Below, in pieces: positions 8,379 to 17,887 of a stretch of 64,000 bases of DNA. The stretch comes from Duganella flavida. GTDB lineage: Bacteria; Pseudomonadota; Gammaproteobacteria; Burkholderiales; Burkholderiaceae_D. The DNA lies in contig NZ_WWCN01000001.1 in NCBI RefSeq assembly GCF_009857445.1, forward strand, positions 372,001 to 436,000. The letters are read 5' to 3'. A program made the translations under genes and the position numbers. Under the pieces are notes generated by a model, which saw only the letters and a program-made list of their open reading frames with translations, was not told where the DNA came from and searched no databases. How positions within the stretch are numbered: position 1 is the stretch's first letter; every line of letters starts with the position of its first letter.

Positions 8379-10016
8379 TTAGCCGATTTTGCGGGCAGTG
8401 TTGATAACGTTGATGCCGTTGAAGCGCGTGGTCGATGCGCCGTGCGACACGATGGACACTTGCGGCGGCTGGCCTTTACCGTCAAAGAAGGAGCCACCCA
8501 TGCGCCAATCGCGCTCGTCGCAGACCGCCACGCAGGCGTTCCAGAATTCCTGGGTATTCGACTGGTAAGCCACGTCTTCCAGCTGCTGGCCGATCTTGCC
8601 GTTCTTGATTTCGTAGAACAGCTGGCCGCCGAACTGGAAGTTGTAGCGCTGCTGGTCGATCGAGAACGAACCATCGCCAACGATGTAAATGCCCTTCTTG
8701 ACGTCCTTGATCATTTCGTCCGGCGTCAGCTTCTTCTTGCCTGCCTTGAGGGACACGTTAGGCATGCGCTGGAACTGCACGTTGGCCCAGTTGTCCGCAT
8801 ACGAGCAGCCGTGCGATTCTTTTTCACCGATGATGTGGGCCTGGTCGCGGGTGGCCTGGTAGTTGACCAGGATGCCGTCCTTGATGATGTCCCAGTTCTT
8901 GCACTTCACGCCTTCGTCGTCGTAGCCGACCGCGCCCAGCGAACCTGGAGTGGTTTTGTCAGCGACGATGTTGACCAGCTCCGAACCATACTTGAAGTTC
9001 TTCGACTGCCACTTGTCCAGCGTGGCGAAGCTGGTGCCGGCGTAGTTCGCCTCGTAACCCAGCACGCGATCCAGTTCGGTCGGGTGGCCGACGGATTCGT
9101 GGATGGTCAGCCACAGGTGCTCAGGCGTCAGTACCAGATCGTACTTGCCCGGTTCGACCGACTTGGCGGTCAGCTTGGCCTTGGCCTGCTTGCCAGCCAG
9201 GCGCGCGTCTTCAATCAGGTCATACGATTTGGTGTACAGCGTGGTGACGCCGCCTGCTGCCTGCAGCTTGTGTTCAGGACGCGCGTCCAGATATTCGTAG
9301 CCCATGCCGACCGGCGCCGACAAACCCTGGCGCGTGCGGAATTTGTTTTCCTTCTTGTCGACGGCAGTCGCGAAGAACGGCATCCACAGGCGATGGATGT
9401 CCTGGTCGATGTAGGAGCCGTCGGTGGAGGCGAAGTACTTTTGCTGGTTCACCTGGAACAGCAAGGACTGCATGAAGCTTGCGCCGCCACCCATGCCGGC
9501 CTTGTTGGCGGCGATCAGCAGGTCGGCCTTCTCCTTGATGGCGACGGTGCGCCAGTCCTTGACGATAGGCGTGGCCCACGACACTTCGCCCACGCCTTTT
9601 ACCGGCGCCAGGATCAGCGGTTCGGTTTGCAGTTTGGCGTTGGCCTTGGCGATAGCAACCGCCTGGCGCGCCGCGCCGGCCACGCCGTCCGGCGTCATGT
9701 CGTTGGTGGCGGCAAAGCCGTACGCACCGCCAGCGATGACGCGCACGCCAACGCCGGCCGATTCGGTGTTGACCACATTCTCGACGTTCAGGTCGCGCGT
9801 GGTGAGGAACTGGTTCAGGTAGCGGCCTATGCGCACGTCGCAGTAAGACGCGCCGGCCTGGGTGGCGGCGCTCATCGCCGTATCCGCGAGAGCCTTCTTG
9901 AATTTAATGTCCACTGGCTTGAGCAATTCTTCCGCAGCGATTGCGCGGCCGAACGAGGGCAGCAGCATCGTGCCCAAGGCCAGACTACTGATATTGAGGA
10001 ATGCACGTCGTTCCAT
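8379..10016 (-). CDS. Tat-exported TldD-type metalloprotease, copy B; first gene of the operon
   Basis: I place the start at the ATG at 10016 rather than the upstream ATG at 10052. It is preceded by GGAGAG at proper distance, and it makes the protein 545 residues, the same as copy A. The N-terminus is a twin-arginine signal (ERRAFLN followed by a hydrophobic stretch ending near AIAAE). The HESVGH zinc motif again starts at residue 306. This is the promoter-proximal gene of the unit that runs to base 1. The upstream 310 bases are shared with a divergent exported methyltransferase-like gene and hold an array of GTGTCC repeats that may regulate one or both. Function as a periplasmic peptidase is inference from family and signal. 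Confidence 0.9.
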   Translation of the reverse strand: MERRAFLNISSLALGTMLLPSFGRAIAAEELLKPVDIKFKKALADTAMSAATQAGASYCDVRIGRYLNQFLTTRDLNVENVVNTESAGVGVRVIAGGAYGFAATNDMTPDGVAGAARQAVAIAKANAKLQTEPLILAPVKGVGEVSWATPIVKDWRTVAIKEKADLLIAANKAGMGGGASFMQSLLFQVNQQKYFASTDGSYIDQDIHRLWMPFFATAVDKKENKFRTRQGLSAPVGMGYEYLDARPEHKLQAAGGVTTLYTKSYDLIEDARLAGKQAKAKLTAKSVEPGKYDLVLTPEHLWLTIHESVGHPTELDRVLGYEANYAGTSFATLDKWQSKNFKYGSELVNIVADKTTPGSLGAVGYDDEGVKCKNWDIIKDGILVNYQATRDQAHIIGEKESHGCSYADNWANVQFQRMPNVSLKAGKKKLTPDEMIKDVKKGIYIVGDGSFSIDQQRYNFQFGGQLFYEIKNGKIGQQLEDVAYQSNTQEFWNACVAVCDERDWRMGGSFFDGKGQPPQVSIVSHGASTTRFNGINVINTARKIG

Positions 10017-10326
10017 GTTCTCTCCAACGTTGTTTGTGGGCCAGCCGCCCATGAGCTTCTTTTATATTGTTACTTTACGTTACATCGGAATATCTGTTGC
10101 CGTTCGGAGCAGATTGCAAAATGTATGCCATCGGATAATGTTGTGCAAGTACCTGTTTTGGGTGTCCACAGTGTCCGATCCGGTGTCCGCTGAGTGTCCG
10201 CGTAGTGTCCGCGCACCGGGGTAGTGCGGACGCCTGCATTTTGCTTGACCGGACTGCAAGCATGGCAGATCATCGCGCTGGGCGCGCGGCTGCGTCGCTC
10301 CCATCCAACACTTCAGGAGACACCGC
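10017..10326. promoter_or_regulatory. Divergent intergenic region
   Basis: A 310-base gap between the start of the TldD copy B gene (minus) and the start of the methyltransferase-like gene (plus), so it must carry both promoters. Short open frames here have no family resemblance and weak starts, and I reject them. The left half (10050-10150) is AT-richer, as expected for a promoter of the minus-strand operon. The middle holds the GTGTCC repeat array described separately. Close to the plus gene there is an AGGAGA ribosome-binding site at about 10314-10319. I cannot assign a convincing -35/-10 pair. Confidence 0.6.
10162..10231. repeat. Phased GTGTCC repeat array with terminal inverted copy
   Basis: GTGTCC occurs five times in the same orientation at 10162, 10171, 10183, 10194 and 10205. 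Start-to-start distances are 9, 12, 11 and 11 bases, close to one helical turn. The last copy (GTCCGC, 10207-10212) is mirrored by GCGGAC at 10226-10231 and can form a small hairpin. The array lies in the middle of a divergent promoter region, so a cooperative DNA-binding site is plausible, but no known regulator motif is recognised. Confidence 0.7.
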
Positions 10327-11145
<819 letters not shown>

Positions 11146-11148
11146 GCG

Positions 11149-12607
11149 CTAGAAACGTGTGAACTTGGTCTCGTCGGGTGAACGTTCCGACACCAGGCCA
11201 AGATTACGCGCCGGGCGGTTGACGGGTTTCAGCACCGTCGGCCGCCGCACGGCAAGCGGCGCGCCCTCTTCCGTCGTGTACTGTTTGAACACGGCCATCA
11301 GGCGCCGCAACTGGTCCGCTTGCGCATTCATTTCTTCCGCCGTCGCCGCCAGTTCTTCCGAGCTGGCAGCATTCACTTGCGTGGTCTCGCTCAGCTGGAT
11401 CACCGCGCCGTTAATCTGCCGCACGCCGGAACTCTGCTCTTCGGACGCCGCCGCAATCTCCTGCACCAGGTCCGAAGTCTTGCGGATATTCGGCGCCAGC
11501 GCATCGAACATCTCGCCCGCTTGCTCTGACAGCTTCACGCTATCTGCCGCCACTGCGCTAATCTCCTGCGCCGCCACCTGGCTGCGTTCCGCCAGCTTGC
11601 GCACCTCGGCCGCCACCACCGCAAAGCCCTTGCCATGCTCGCCCGCGCGCGCCGCCTCAATTGCCGCATTCAAGGCCAGCAAATTGGTTTGATAGGCGAT
11701 GTCGTCGATGATGCCGATCTTGCCGGCGATTTGCTTCATCGCCGATGCTGTCGCCTTCACCACGTCGCCGCCGCGCGCTGCCTCCAGCGCGGCTTGCGTG
11801 GCGATACCGTCGGTGACTTTGGCGTTCTCGGTGTTCTGCGCAATCGATGCCGTCATCTGTTCGATGGAGGCACTGGTTTCTTCCACACCCGCCGCCTGCT
11901 CGCTGGACGCCTGCGACAGCGATTGCGCCGTCGCACTCACCTCCTGCGCCGCGCCAGCCAGGCTGCTCACCACCAGCTGCACATCACGCACGATGCTGGA
12001 CAGGCTACGCGTCAGCCACACTGCCAAAGAGCGCAATCACCACGTCCACCGCCAAAATAATCTGCTTGGCCGAGTTGGTGACTTCCGTCATGGCAGCCGA
12101 TTCTTTCTGCGTTTCCGAATCGTTCACCTTGAGCAGTTTGCGGAAGGCGGCAGCGATGGCTTCGTCAGCGCCCTTGATGTTCTTATCCATCTCCAGCGCC
12201 GTCATGCCTTTTTCGTGCATGGCCTCCAGCTGCGACATGCTGTGGTCATAGCTCTTCACACCGGCTTGCACTTCGCCCAGCAGCATTTGCTCTTCCGCCG
12301 TGAGGTCGCCGGCGGCGCGGTAGGCCGCCATCTCTTTTTCAATAATGGCCAGCTCGGAACGGAACTGGGTGTTACTGTCCGGCCCACGGAGGATATAGTT
12401 TTTAAAGTGACGCACGGCGCGGCCATGCGCCGTCACGCTTTCCAGCACGGCGCTCTTGCGCGCCAGCGTGATATTTTCGAAGTCGTTCCAGTGATCGTGC
12501 AGGGATGTCAGCCTGCTGAACGCGAGTACGCCCAGCAGCACCACCAGCAGCACGATGCCGCCAAAGCCGGCGTGCAGCCGGGTCTCCATTTTCATTTGAT
12601 TGAGCAT
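11149..12607 (-). pseudogene. Methyl-accepting chemotaxis protein, frameshifted and lacking HAMP
   Basis: Two frames together make one MCP. The N-terminal part starts at the ATG at 12607, preceded by GGAGGAGG, and has a membrane segment and a four-helix ligand domain. It reads into the second membrane segment ([12 protein letters not shown]) and then stops at 12005. The C-terminal part is in the +1 frame and resumes as AVWLTRS at about 12025, continuing with an intact signalling hairpin to 11149. Removing one G in the TTTGGCAGT stretch would restore the frame. Separately, the roughly 50-residue HAMP linker present in the two neighbouring MCPs is missing: TRS joins directly to LSSIV. The tail ends in DETKFTRF like its neighbours. 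A sequencing error could explain the shift but not the lost HAMP. Confidence 0.75.
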
Positions 12608-12699
12608 GGCGTGATCCTCCTCCATGCCATTGTGAACTTATATTCCGGCGCAAATCTCACCAATATTAACGGTTAGCCCATTGCGTCTGAAGGTAGACC

Positions 12700-14388
12700 T
12701 CAGAATTTTATGAAGTTGGTTTCATCCGGATCGCTCATCTCCGGCATGCGCCGGCTGGCGACCATGCCGCCAAGGCGCGGTGGTTTGGCGGCCTTGCGCT
12801 TCATCGGCGCAGGCGTATGGGTGTGCGGCTTGTGCAGCGATCCGGCCAGCTTGAAGAAGGACATGGCTTGCTGCAGCTGCTCCGCCTGACTGCTCATCTC
12901 TTCCGCCGTCGCCGCCAGTTCTTCCGAGCTGGAGGCGTTCTGCTGGGTGGTCTGGCTCAGTTGCGTGACGGCGGCGTTGATCTGTCCCACGCCAGCCGAC
13001 TGCTCTTCCGACGATGCGGTAATCTCCTGCACCAGGTTCGACGTGCGGCGAATATTCGGCACCATCTCGTCCAGCAAGCGCCCGGCCTTTTCCGCCAGCT
13101 CCACGCTGCTGGACGCCACTTGTTCAATCTCCTGCGCCGCCACCTGGCTGCGTTCCGCCAGCTTGCGCACCTCGGCTGCCACCACAGCGAAGCCCTTGCC
13201 ATGCTCGCCCGCGCGCGCCGCCTCAATCGCCGCGTTCAGCGCCAGCAAATTGGTTTGATATGCGATGTCGTCGATGATGCTGATCTTCTTGGCGATTTGC
13301 TGCATCGCCGCCACGGTGGACTTGACTGCCTCACCGCCTTCCGCAGCCTCCACCGCCGCCTTGCTGGCGATACCGTCGGTGACCTTGGCGTTTTCAGTAT
13401 TCTGCGCAATCGACGCCGTCATCTGCTCCACCGAAGCGCTGGTCTGCTCGGTGCCGGCCGCCTGCTCGCTGGCGGCCTGCGACAAGGACTGCGCGGTGGC
13501 GCTGACTTCCTCCGATGCCGAGGCTAAAGATTCGGCGCCATTGTTCACCTCATCCACCACCTGCGACAGCTTGTCGATCATGCCCTTCATCGCCGCCAGC
13601 AGGCTGCTGGTATCGCCGGCCTTGAGCGCGACGTCGACGCGTAAATCGCCCTCCGCTACCTTGCGCACAATGCCAGCCGCGTAGGCCGGGTCGCCGCCCA
13701 ACTGCTTCATGATGTCGTGCAGGACTAGCAGGCCAAGCGCCACCAGCACCACCAGCGCTATCGCCGATGCGGTGTACATGCGCGAAGTAGCGGCAGTCGA
13801 CGCGGCATCGGCTTCCTTGACCGCGTCGTCGCCATACTGGACGTTCATTTCCACCAGCTTGTCCAGGTTGGACTCGACGTCATGGAAGTTGGTGCGGTTG
13901 TCGCTCAGGTTATTACGCAGCGCGACGAACAGCTCCTTGCGCTTGCCCAGCTCCGCACTCTGGATCTGCGATAGCAGGTTGCCAAACTCGGCGTCCTTTG
14001 CCTTCCACGCATCCCAGGCCTTGACGAAGACTTTCCACACCGCCGCTTCCTCATTAGACTGCGGCAGCGACTCGTAGATTTTCCATGCTTGCTCGGCCTG
14101 TCCGGACAACTCGGCGCGGCGCTTGATCTGCTGCGTGATGTCGGCGACGTTTTCCGGATACATGGCGGTGGCGTCGGCCGCGCGGTTGGCGGAGCGGATG
14201 CCGGTTTTGGCTTCGTTGATGCTCATCAGCGCCTGCACCGACGGCAGGCGGTTCTTGCCGATTTCGGCCAGCATCTCGCTTTCTTTTTTCAGGCCCTGGA
14301 AGGCAATCAGGATGGTCATTAACAGCGCCAGCACGGCGACGCCGATCAGCGTCAGGATCTTGGTGCGGACGGTAATATTTGCGAACAT
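12700..14388 (-). CDS. Methyl-accepting chemotaxis protein (4HB type)
   Basis: A 562-residue transducer. It has a membrane segment at about residues 11-30 and a periplasmic four-helix-bundle sensor to about 205. A second membrane segment follows, then HAMP (from about [20 protein letters not shown]) and a cytoplasmic hairpin. The hairpin tip is [20 protein letters not shown], which contacts CheA and CheW. It ends in [10 protein letters not shown], whose last five residues fit the aromatic consensus of CheR-tethering pentapeptides. AGGAG precedes the start. It lies last before the broken MCP and directly after a cheW, so it belongs to the cluster's own receptor set. Its signalling half is nearly the same as that of the MCP at 14907-16589. 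The ligand cannot be predicted. Confidence 0.93.
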   Translation of the reverse strand: MFANITVRTKILTLIGVAVLALLMTILIAFQGLKKESEMLAEIGKNRLPSVQALMSINEAKTGIRSANRAADATAMYPENVADITQQIKRRAELSGQAEQAWKIYESLPQSNEEAAVWKVFVKAWDAWKAKDAEFGNLLSQIQSAELGKRKELFVALRNNLSDNRTNFHDVESNLDKLVEMNVQYGDDAVKEADAASTAATSRMYTASAIALVVLVALGLLVLHDIMKQLGGDPAYAAGIVRKVAEGDLRVDVALKAGDTSSLLAAMKGMIDKLSQVVDEVNNGAESLASASEEVSATAQSLSQAASEQAAGTEQTSASVEQMTASIAQNTENAKVTDGIASKAAVEAAEGGEAVKSTVAAMQQIAKKISIIDDIAYQTNLLALNAAIEAARAGEHGKGFAVVAAEVRKLAERSQVAAQEIEQVASSSVELAEKAGRLLDEMVPNIRRTSNLVQEITASSEEQSAGVGQINAAVTQLSQTTQQNASSSEELAATAEEMSSQAEQLQQAMSFFKLAGSLHKPHTHTPAPMKRKAAKPPRLGGMVASRRMPEMSDPDETNFIKF

Positions 14389-14396
14389 GATGTCTC

Positions 14397-14894
14397 CTAG
14401 GGGATATGCGCGACGAACTCCTGCAAGTGCAAGGTCGATACCAGATGCTGCACATTGAGCAGCAAGATGAAGCGTCCGCTCACCTTGCCGATGCCGTGTA
14501 ACAGGTCCGCCTTGACCGCGCCAAAGCGCGGCGCCGGCTCGATGTCGGCGCCGGGAATATCCAGCACCGCGTTCACCGCGTCCACCAGGATGCCGATGAC
14601 CAGCGGCCCCTCCTCGCCCTCCGCTTCGACCACGATGATGCAGGTGCGCTTGCTGATCGCCGACGGCTCGCGTTCCAGCCGCCGCGCCAGGTCCAGCACC
14701 GGCACCGCCGTGCCGCGCAGGTTGATCACGCCGCAGATCGACGGCGGCATCTGCGGCACCGGCGTCACCCCGGCATACTCCAGGATTTCGCGCACCGCCA
14801 AGATACCCATCGCGAACATGTCCTGTCCCAGCATGAAGCTCAGGTACTGGGACGAGGCCAGTTGCGGCGGTTCAGCTACGGTCAAGGTGTTCAT
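14397..14894 (-). CDS. cheW: CheW adaptor, copy 2
   Basis: A 165-residue CheW-domain protein. It shows the usual order: [25 protein letters not shown] at the start, [23 protein letters not shown] in the middle, and a closing beta-barrel segment with [18 protein letters not shown]. CheW links MCP hairpins to CheA at the inner face of the membrane. This is the second of two cheW genes in the cluster and sits between two MCP genes. It may have duplicated with the receptors and could serve them selectively (inference). No extra domain is present. Confidence 0.93.
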   Translation of the reverse strand: MNTLTVAEPPQLASSQYLSFMLGQDMFAMGILAVREILEYAGVTPVPQMPPSICGVINLRGTAVPVLDLARRLEREPSAISKRTCIIVVEAEGEEGPLVIGILVDAVNAVLDIPGADIEPAPRFGAVKADLLHGIGKVSGRFILLLNVQHLVSTLHLQEFVAHIP

Positions 14895-14906
14895 GGCACG
14901 CTTTCG

Positions 14907-16589
14907 CTAGAATTTAACGAAGTGCGATTCGTCCGGCTCACTCATTTCATTCATGCGCCGTACCGACGACTGCAAGCTTGGTGCACGCCCGCCGCGCGGC
15001 GGCTTTTTCATCGCGATCGGCGGGCGCACCACATGGCCTGCACCGGCCAGCTTGAAGAAGGCCATGGTCTGCTGCAGCTGCTCCGCCTGGCCACTCATCT
15101 CTTCCGCCGTCGCCGCCAGTTCTTCCGAGCTGGAGGCGTTCTGCTGGGTAGTCTGGCTCAGTTGCGTCACGGCCGCGTTGATCTGGCCCACGCCGGCCGA
15201 CTGCTCTTCCGAGGCCGCCGTAATTTCCTGCACCAGGTTGGAGGTGCGGCGGATGTTCGGCACCATTTCATTCAGCAGGTTGCCGGCCTTCTCCGCCAGT
15301 TCGACGCTGCTGGACGCCACTTGTTCAATTTCCTGTGCCGCCACCTGGCTGCGTTCCGCCAGTTTGCGTACCTCGGCCGCCACCACGGCAAAGCCTTTGC
15401 CATGCTCGCCCGCGCGCGCCGCCTCAATCGCTGCATTCAATGCGAGCAGGTTGGTTTGATACGCGATGTCGTCGATGATGCTGATCTTCTTGGCGATCTG
15501 CTGCATCGCCGCTACGGTCGACTTGACCGCCTCGCCGCCTTCCGCCGCTTCCACCGCCGCCTTGCTGGCAATGCCGTCGGTGACTTTGGCGTTCTCGGTG
15601 TTCTGCGCGATCGACGCCGTCATCTGCTCGACCGAGGCGCTGGTTTCTTCCGTGCCGGCGGCTTGCTCGCTGGCCGCCTGCGATAGCGACTGCGCGGTGG
15701 CGCTGACTTCTTCCGAGGCCGATGCCAGCGCTTCGGCGCCGTTGTTCACTTCCTGCACCACGTAGGACAGTTTTTCGATCATGCTCTTCATCGCCGCCAG
15801 CAGGCTGGTAGTGTCGCCGGCTTTCAGCTCCACGTCGACGCGCAAATCGCCATCCGCCACCTGGCGCACGATGTCGGCTGCGTAGCCTGGATCGCCGCCC
15901 AGCTGCTTCATGATGCCGGCCAGGATCACCAGGCCGATCGCCACCAGCAAGGCCAGCGACACGCCGGAAGCCAGATACATGGTGTTGAGCGCCTTGGCTG
16001 ATGCTTCGTCCGCGTGTTTGACGCCGTCGTTGGCGTAGCCGATGTTCAGCTCCACCAGCTTATTCAGGCTTTCTTCGGCATCGCGGAATGGACCGCTGTT
16101 TTCCTTCAGCGTGGCGTGCAAGGTCTGGAACAGTTCCTTGCGCTTGGCCGGCTCGGCGCGCATGATCTGGTTGGCGATGTCGCTGATCATCGCATCGCGC
16201 TGCTTCCATGCCTCCCACTGCTTGACGAAGATATTCCAGACCTTTTCCTCTTCCGGCTCCTGCGGCAGCGGATCGTAGATCTTCCACGCCTTCTCGGCGC
16301 GCGCCCAGCCTTCCTGCTTGCGCTTGAGTTCATGGGCGATGGCGGCGACATCGTCCGGCGACACCGACATCGCATCGATGGCGCGGCTGGCCGAGCGGAT
16401 CGCCGTCTGCGCCTCGTTAATCGTCAACAGCGTCTGCACCGAGGGCATGCGGTTGGTGCCGATCTCGCTCAGCATCTGGCCCTGCGTCTTCATACCCGAG
16501 AAGGCGATCAGTACCACCGTGAGCAGCGCGGCAACCGCCACGCCCAGCAAAATCAAAATCTTGGTCCGTACCTGTAATGTCGACAGCAT
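14907..16589 (-). CDS. Methyl-accepting chemotaxis protein (4HB type)
   Basis: A 560-residue transducer with the same design as the MCP at 12700. A membrane segment lies at about residues 10-28, then a four-helix sensor, then a second membrane segment near 210-230. HAMP follows ([20 protein letters not shown]), then the cytoplasmic hairpin with the CheA/CheW-contact tip and the tail [11 protein letters not shown] strong ribosome site (GGAGGGG) precedes the ATG at 16589. Its sensor region differs clearly from its neighbour while the signalling half is almost unchanged, which points to duplication followed by sensor divergence. It follows the REC-EAL gene after 27 bases and is probably in the same transcript. 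Confidence 0.93.
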   Translation of the reverse strand: MLSTLQVRTKILILLGVAVAALLTVVLIAFSGMKTQGQMLSEIGTNRMPSVQTLLTINEAQTAIRSASRAIDAMSVSPDDVAAIAHELKRKQEGWARAEKAWKIYDPLPQEPEEEKVWNIFVKQWEAWKQRDAMISDIANQIMRAEPAKRKELFQTLHATLKENSGPFRDAEESLNKLVELNIGYANDGVKHADEASAKALNTMYLASGVSLALLVAIGLVILAGIMKQLGGDPGYAADIVRQVADGDLRVDVELKAGDTTSLLAAMKSMIEKLSYVVQEVNNGAEALASASEEVSATAQSLSQAASEQAAGTEETSASVEQMTASIAQNTENAKVTDGIASKAAVEAAEGGEAVKSTVAAMQQIAKKISIIDDIAYQTNLLALNAAIEAARAGEHGKGFAVVAAEVRKLAERSQVAAQEIEQVASSSVELAEKAGNLLNEMVPNIRRTSNLVQEITAASEEQSAGVGQINAAVTQLSQTTQQNASSSEELAATAEEMSGQAEQLQQTMAFFKLAGAGHVVRPPIAMKKPPRGGRAPSLQSSVRRMNEMSEPDESHFVKF

Positions 16590-16616
16590 TAAAATCCCCT
16601 CCAGCTTTGGTTATGT

Positions 16617-17885
16617 TTATTCTTCACCTGCCAGCGCACGCAATCTGCGCCTGTCTTGCCTGATCCAGCCCACCAGCTCTTCGGCCGGCATAGGTTTGGC
16701 CAGTAAGTACCCTTGCGCCATGTCGCAACCGAGGTCGCGCAACAGCTTCCAGTCTTCGACTGTCTCAACGCCTTCGGCCACCGTTGCCACGCCCAGGCTC
16801 TGGCCCAGGTCCAGCGCACTTTTCAACACCATGTGGCGGTTCGGCCATTGCGCCGCACCGTTGACGAAGGCGCGGTCGATTTTCAACTCCGTGAACGGGC
16901 AGCGCGCAAACTGCTGCATGGACGAATAGCCGATGCCGAAATCGTCCATCGCCAGTCCGTAGCCGGCCAGGCGCAGGCGGCCCATATTGGTCAAGGCCTG
17001 CGACAGCTGGCGCATTACGCTGGTCTCGGTCACTTCCCACACCAGTGCCGATGGCGTCACGCCGGATGCGGACACCTGCGCCATCAGGCGGTCGATGAAG
17101 CCACGTTCGGCCAGATTATCGGCCGACAGGTTGATCGACACCGTCAGCGGCGGCAGGCCGTGCTTCTGCCAATCGAGGATACGTTCCAGCACCTGCTGCA
17201 CCAGCTCCAGCGTGAAGTCGGCCATCAGCGGATGGCCTTCCAGCGTATCGATGAAGTGGGCCGGCGACAGTATTCCGCGCTGCGGATGCTTCCAGCGCGC
17301 CAGCGCTTCCACGCCTTTCAGGTGGCCGTTTTGCATGGCGATCTTGGGCTGGAAGTAAGGCACGAATTCGCGCCGCGTCAACGCCTGCGCCAGTTCTTCC
17401 AGCGTCGCTTGCGGCGGCGCAGAGTAGGCCACAGGCGCGCAATCGCCGGCGCGGTCGGTGGCCTTGCACAGCAGCTGCGTCAGCGAATCCAGCTGCACCG
17501 GCTTGAGCAAAGTGCCCAGCAGGCCGATGGAGGCATCTTCGCAGGCCATGCTCTCGATGATCTCCAGCAAGCGCGGATCGCGCGCGCTGATCACGATCAG
17601 GTTTTCCGCCAGCCGCCGCTCTCGCAATTGGCAAGTCAGTTCGATGCCGTCCATGCCCGGCATTTCAAGATCGGTCAGCACCAGGAACGGCGGCGCCGCC
17701 AACTGCTCCAGAACGCGCAAGGCTTCGTTGCCGTCGCCCGCCTCCAGGATCTCGCCGAAATTCAGTTGGCGCAGCAAGCCGACCAGATAGCCGCGCTGCA
17801 CCACGCTGTCTTCCACCACCAGCACGCGGCGGCCGCTCCACGCGGGAGCAGCAGCGGCTACGGTATCTGGCGAGGTAGTCATCAT
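16617..17885 (-). CDS. REC-EAL c-di-GMP phosphodiesterase in chemotaxis operon
   Basis: A receiver domain (about residues 20-135, phospho-acceptor in TDLEMPGMDG) is followed by an EAL domain. The EAL catalytic set looks intact: EALARW, INLSADN, WEVTETS, MDDFGIGYSS, ELKIDRAF, VAEGVET and QGYLLAKP. It should therefore hydrolyse c-di-GMP when controlled by phosphorylation, plausibly from the CheA encoded nearby (inference). The longest frame uses TTG at 17891 overlapping the cheB stop; I prefer the ATG at 17885. Neither has a strong ribosome site, so translation is probably coupled to cheB. The gene ties flagellar or twitching signalling to c-di-GMP turnover inside one operon. Confidence 0.9.
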   Translation of the reverse strand: MMTTSPDTVAAAAPAWSGRRVLVVEDSVVQRGYLVGLLRQLNFGEILEAGDGNEALRVLEQLAAPPFLVLTDLEMPGMDGIELTCQLRERRLAENLIVISARDPRLLEIIESMACEDASIGLLGTLLKPVQLDSLTQLLCKATDRAGDCAPVAYSAPPQATLEELAQALTRREFVPYFQPKIAMQNGHLKGVEALARWKHPQRGILSPAHFIDTLEGHPLMADFTLELVQQVLERILDWQKHGLPPLTVSINLSADNLAERGFIDRLMAQVSASGVTPSALVWEVTETSVMRQLSQALTNMGRLRLAGYGLAMDDFGIGYSSMQQFARCPFTELKIDRAFVNGAAQWPNRHMVLKSALDLGQSLGVATVAEGVETVEDWKLLRDLGCDMAQGYLLAKPMPAEELVGWIRQDRRRLRALAGEE

Positions 17886-17887
17886 GT

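Noticed and set aside
7980..10193. 737-codon frame opposite the TldD/TldE genes, and a similar 532-codon frame at 4210-5808
   Set aside because: Low-complexity composition typical of the antisense frame of GC-rich genes. The two resemble each other only because the sense genes are duplicated.
10162..10231. GTGTCC array considered as a CRISPR
   Set aside because: The repeats are six bases with 3-6 base gaps, there are no spacers of proper length and no cas genes.
10070..10273. Small minus-strand frames (62-67 codons) in the divergent gap
   Set aside because: They overlap the repeat array, have no ribosome site and show no protein-like composition.
12005..12036. Programmed frameshift as an explanation of the split MCP
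   Set aside because: No slippery heptamer, stop-codon context or stimulating structure is visible at the join, and HAMP is also missing.
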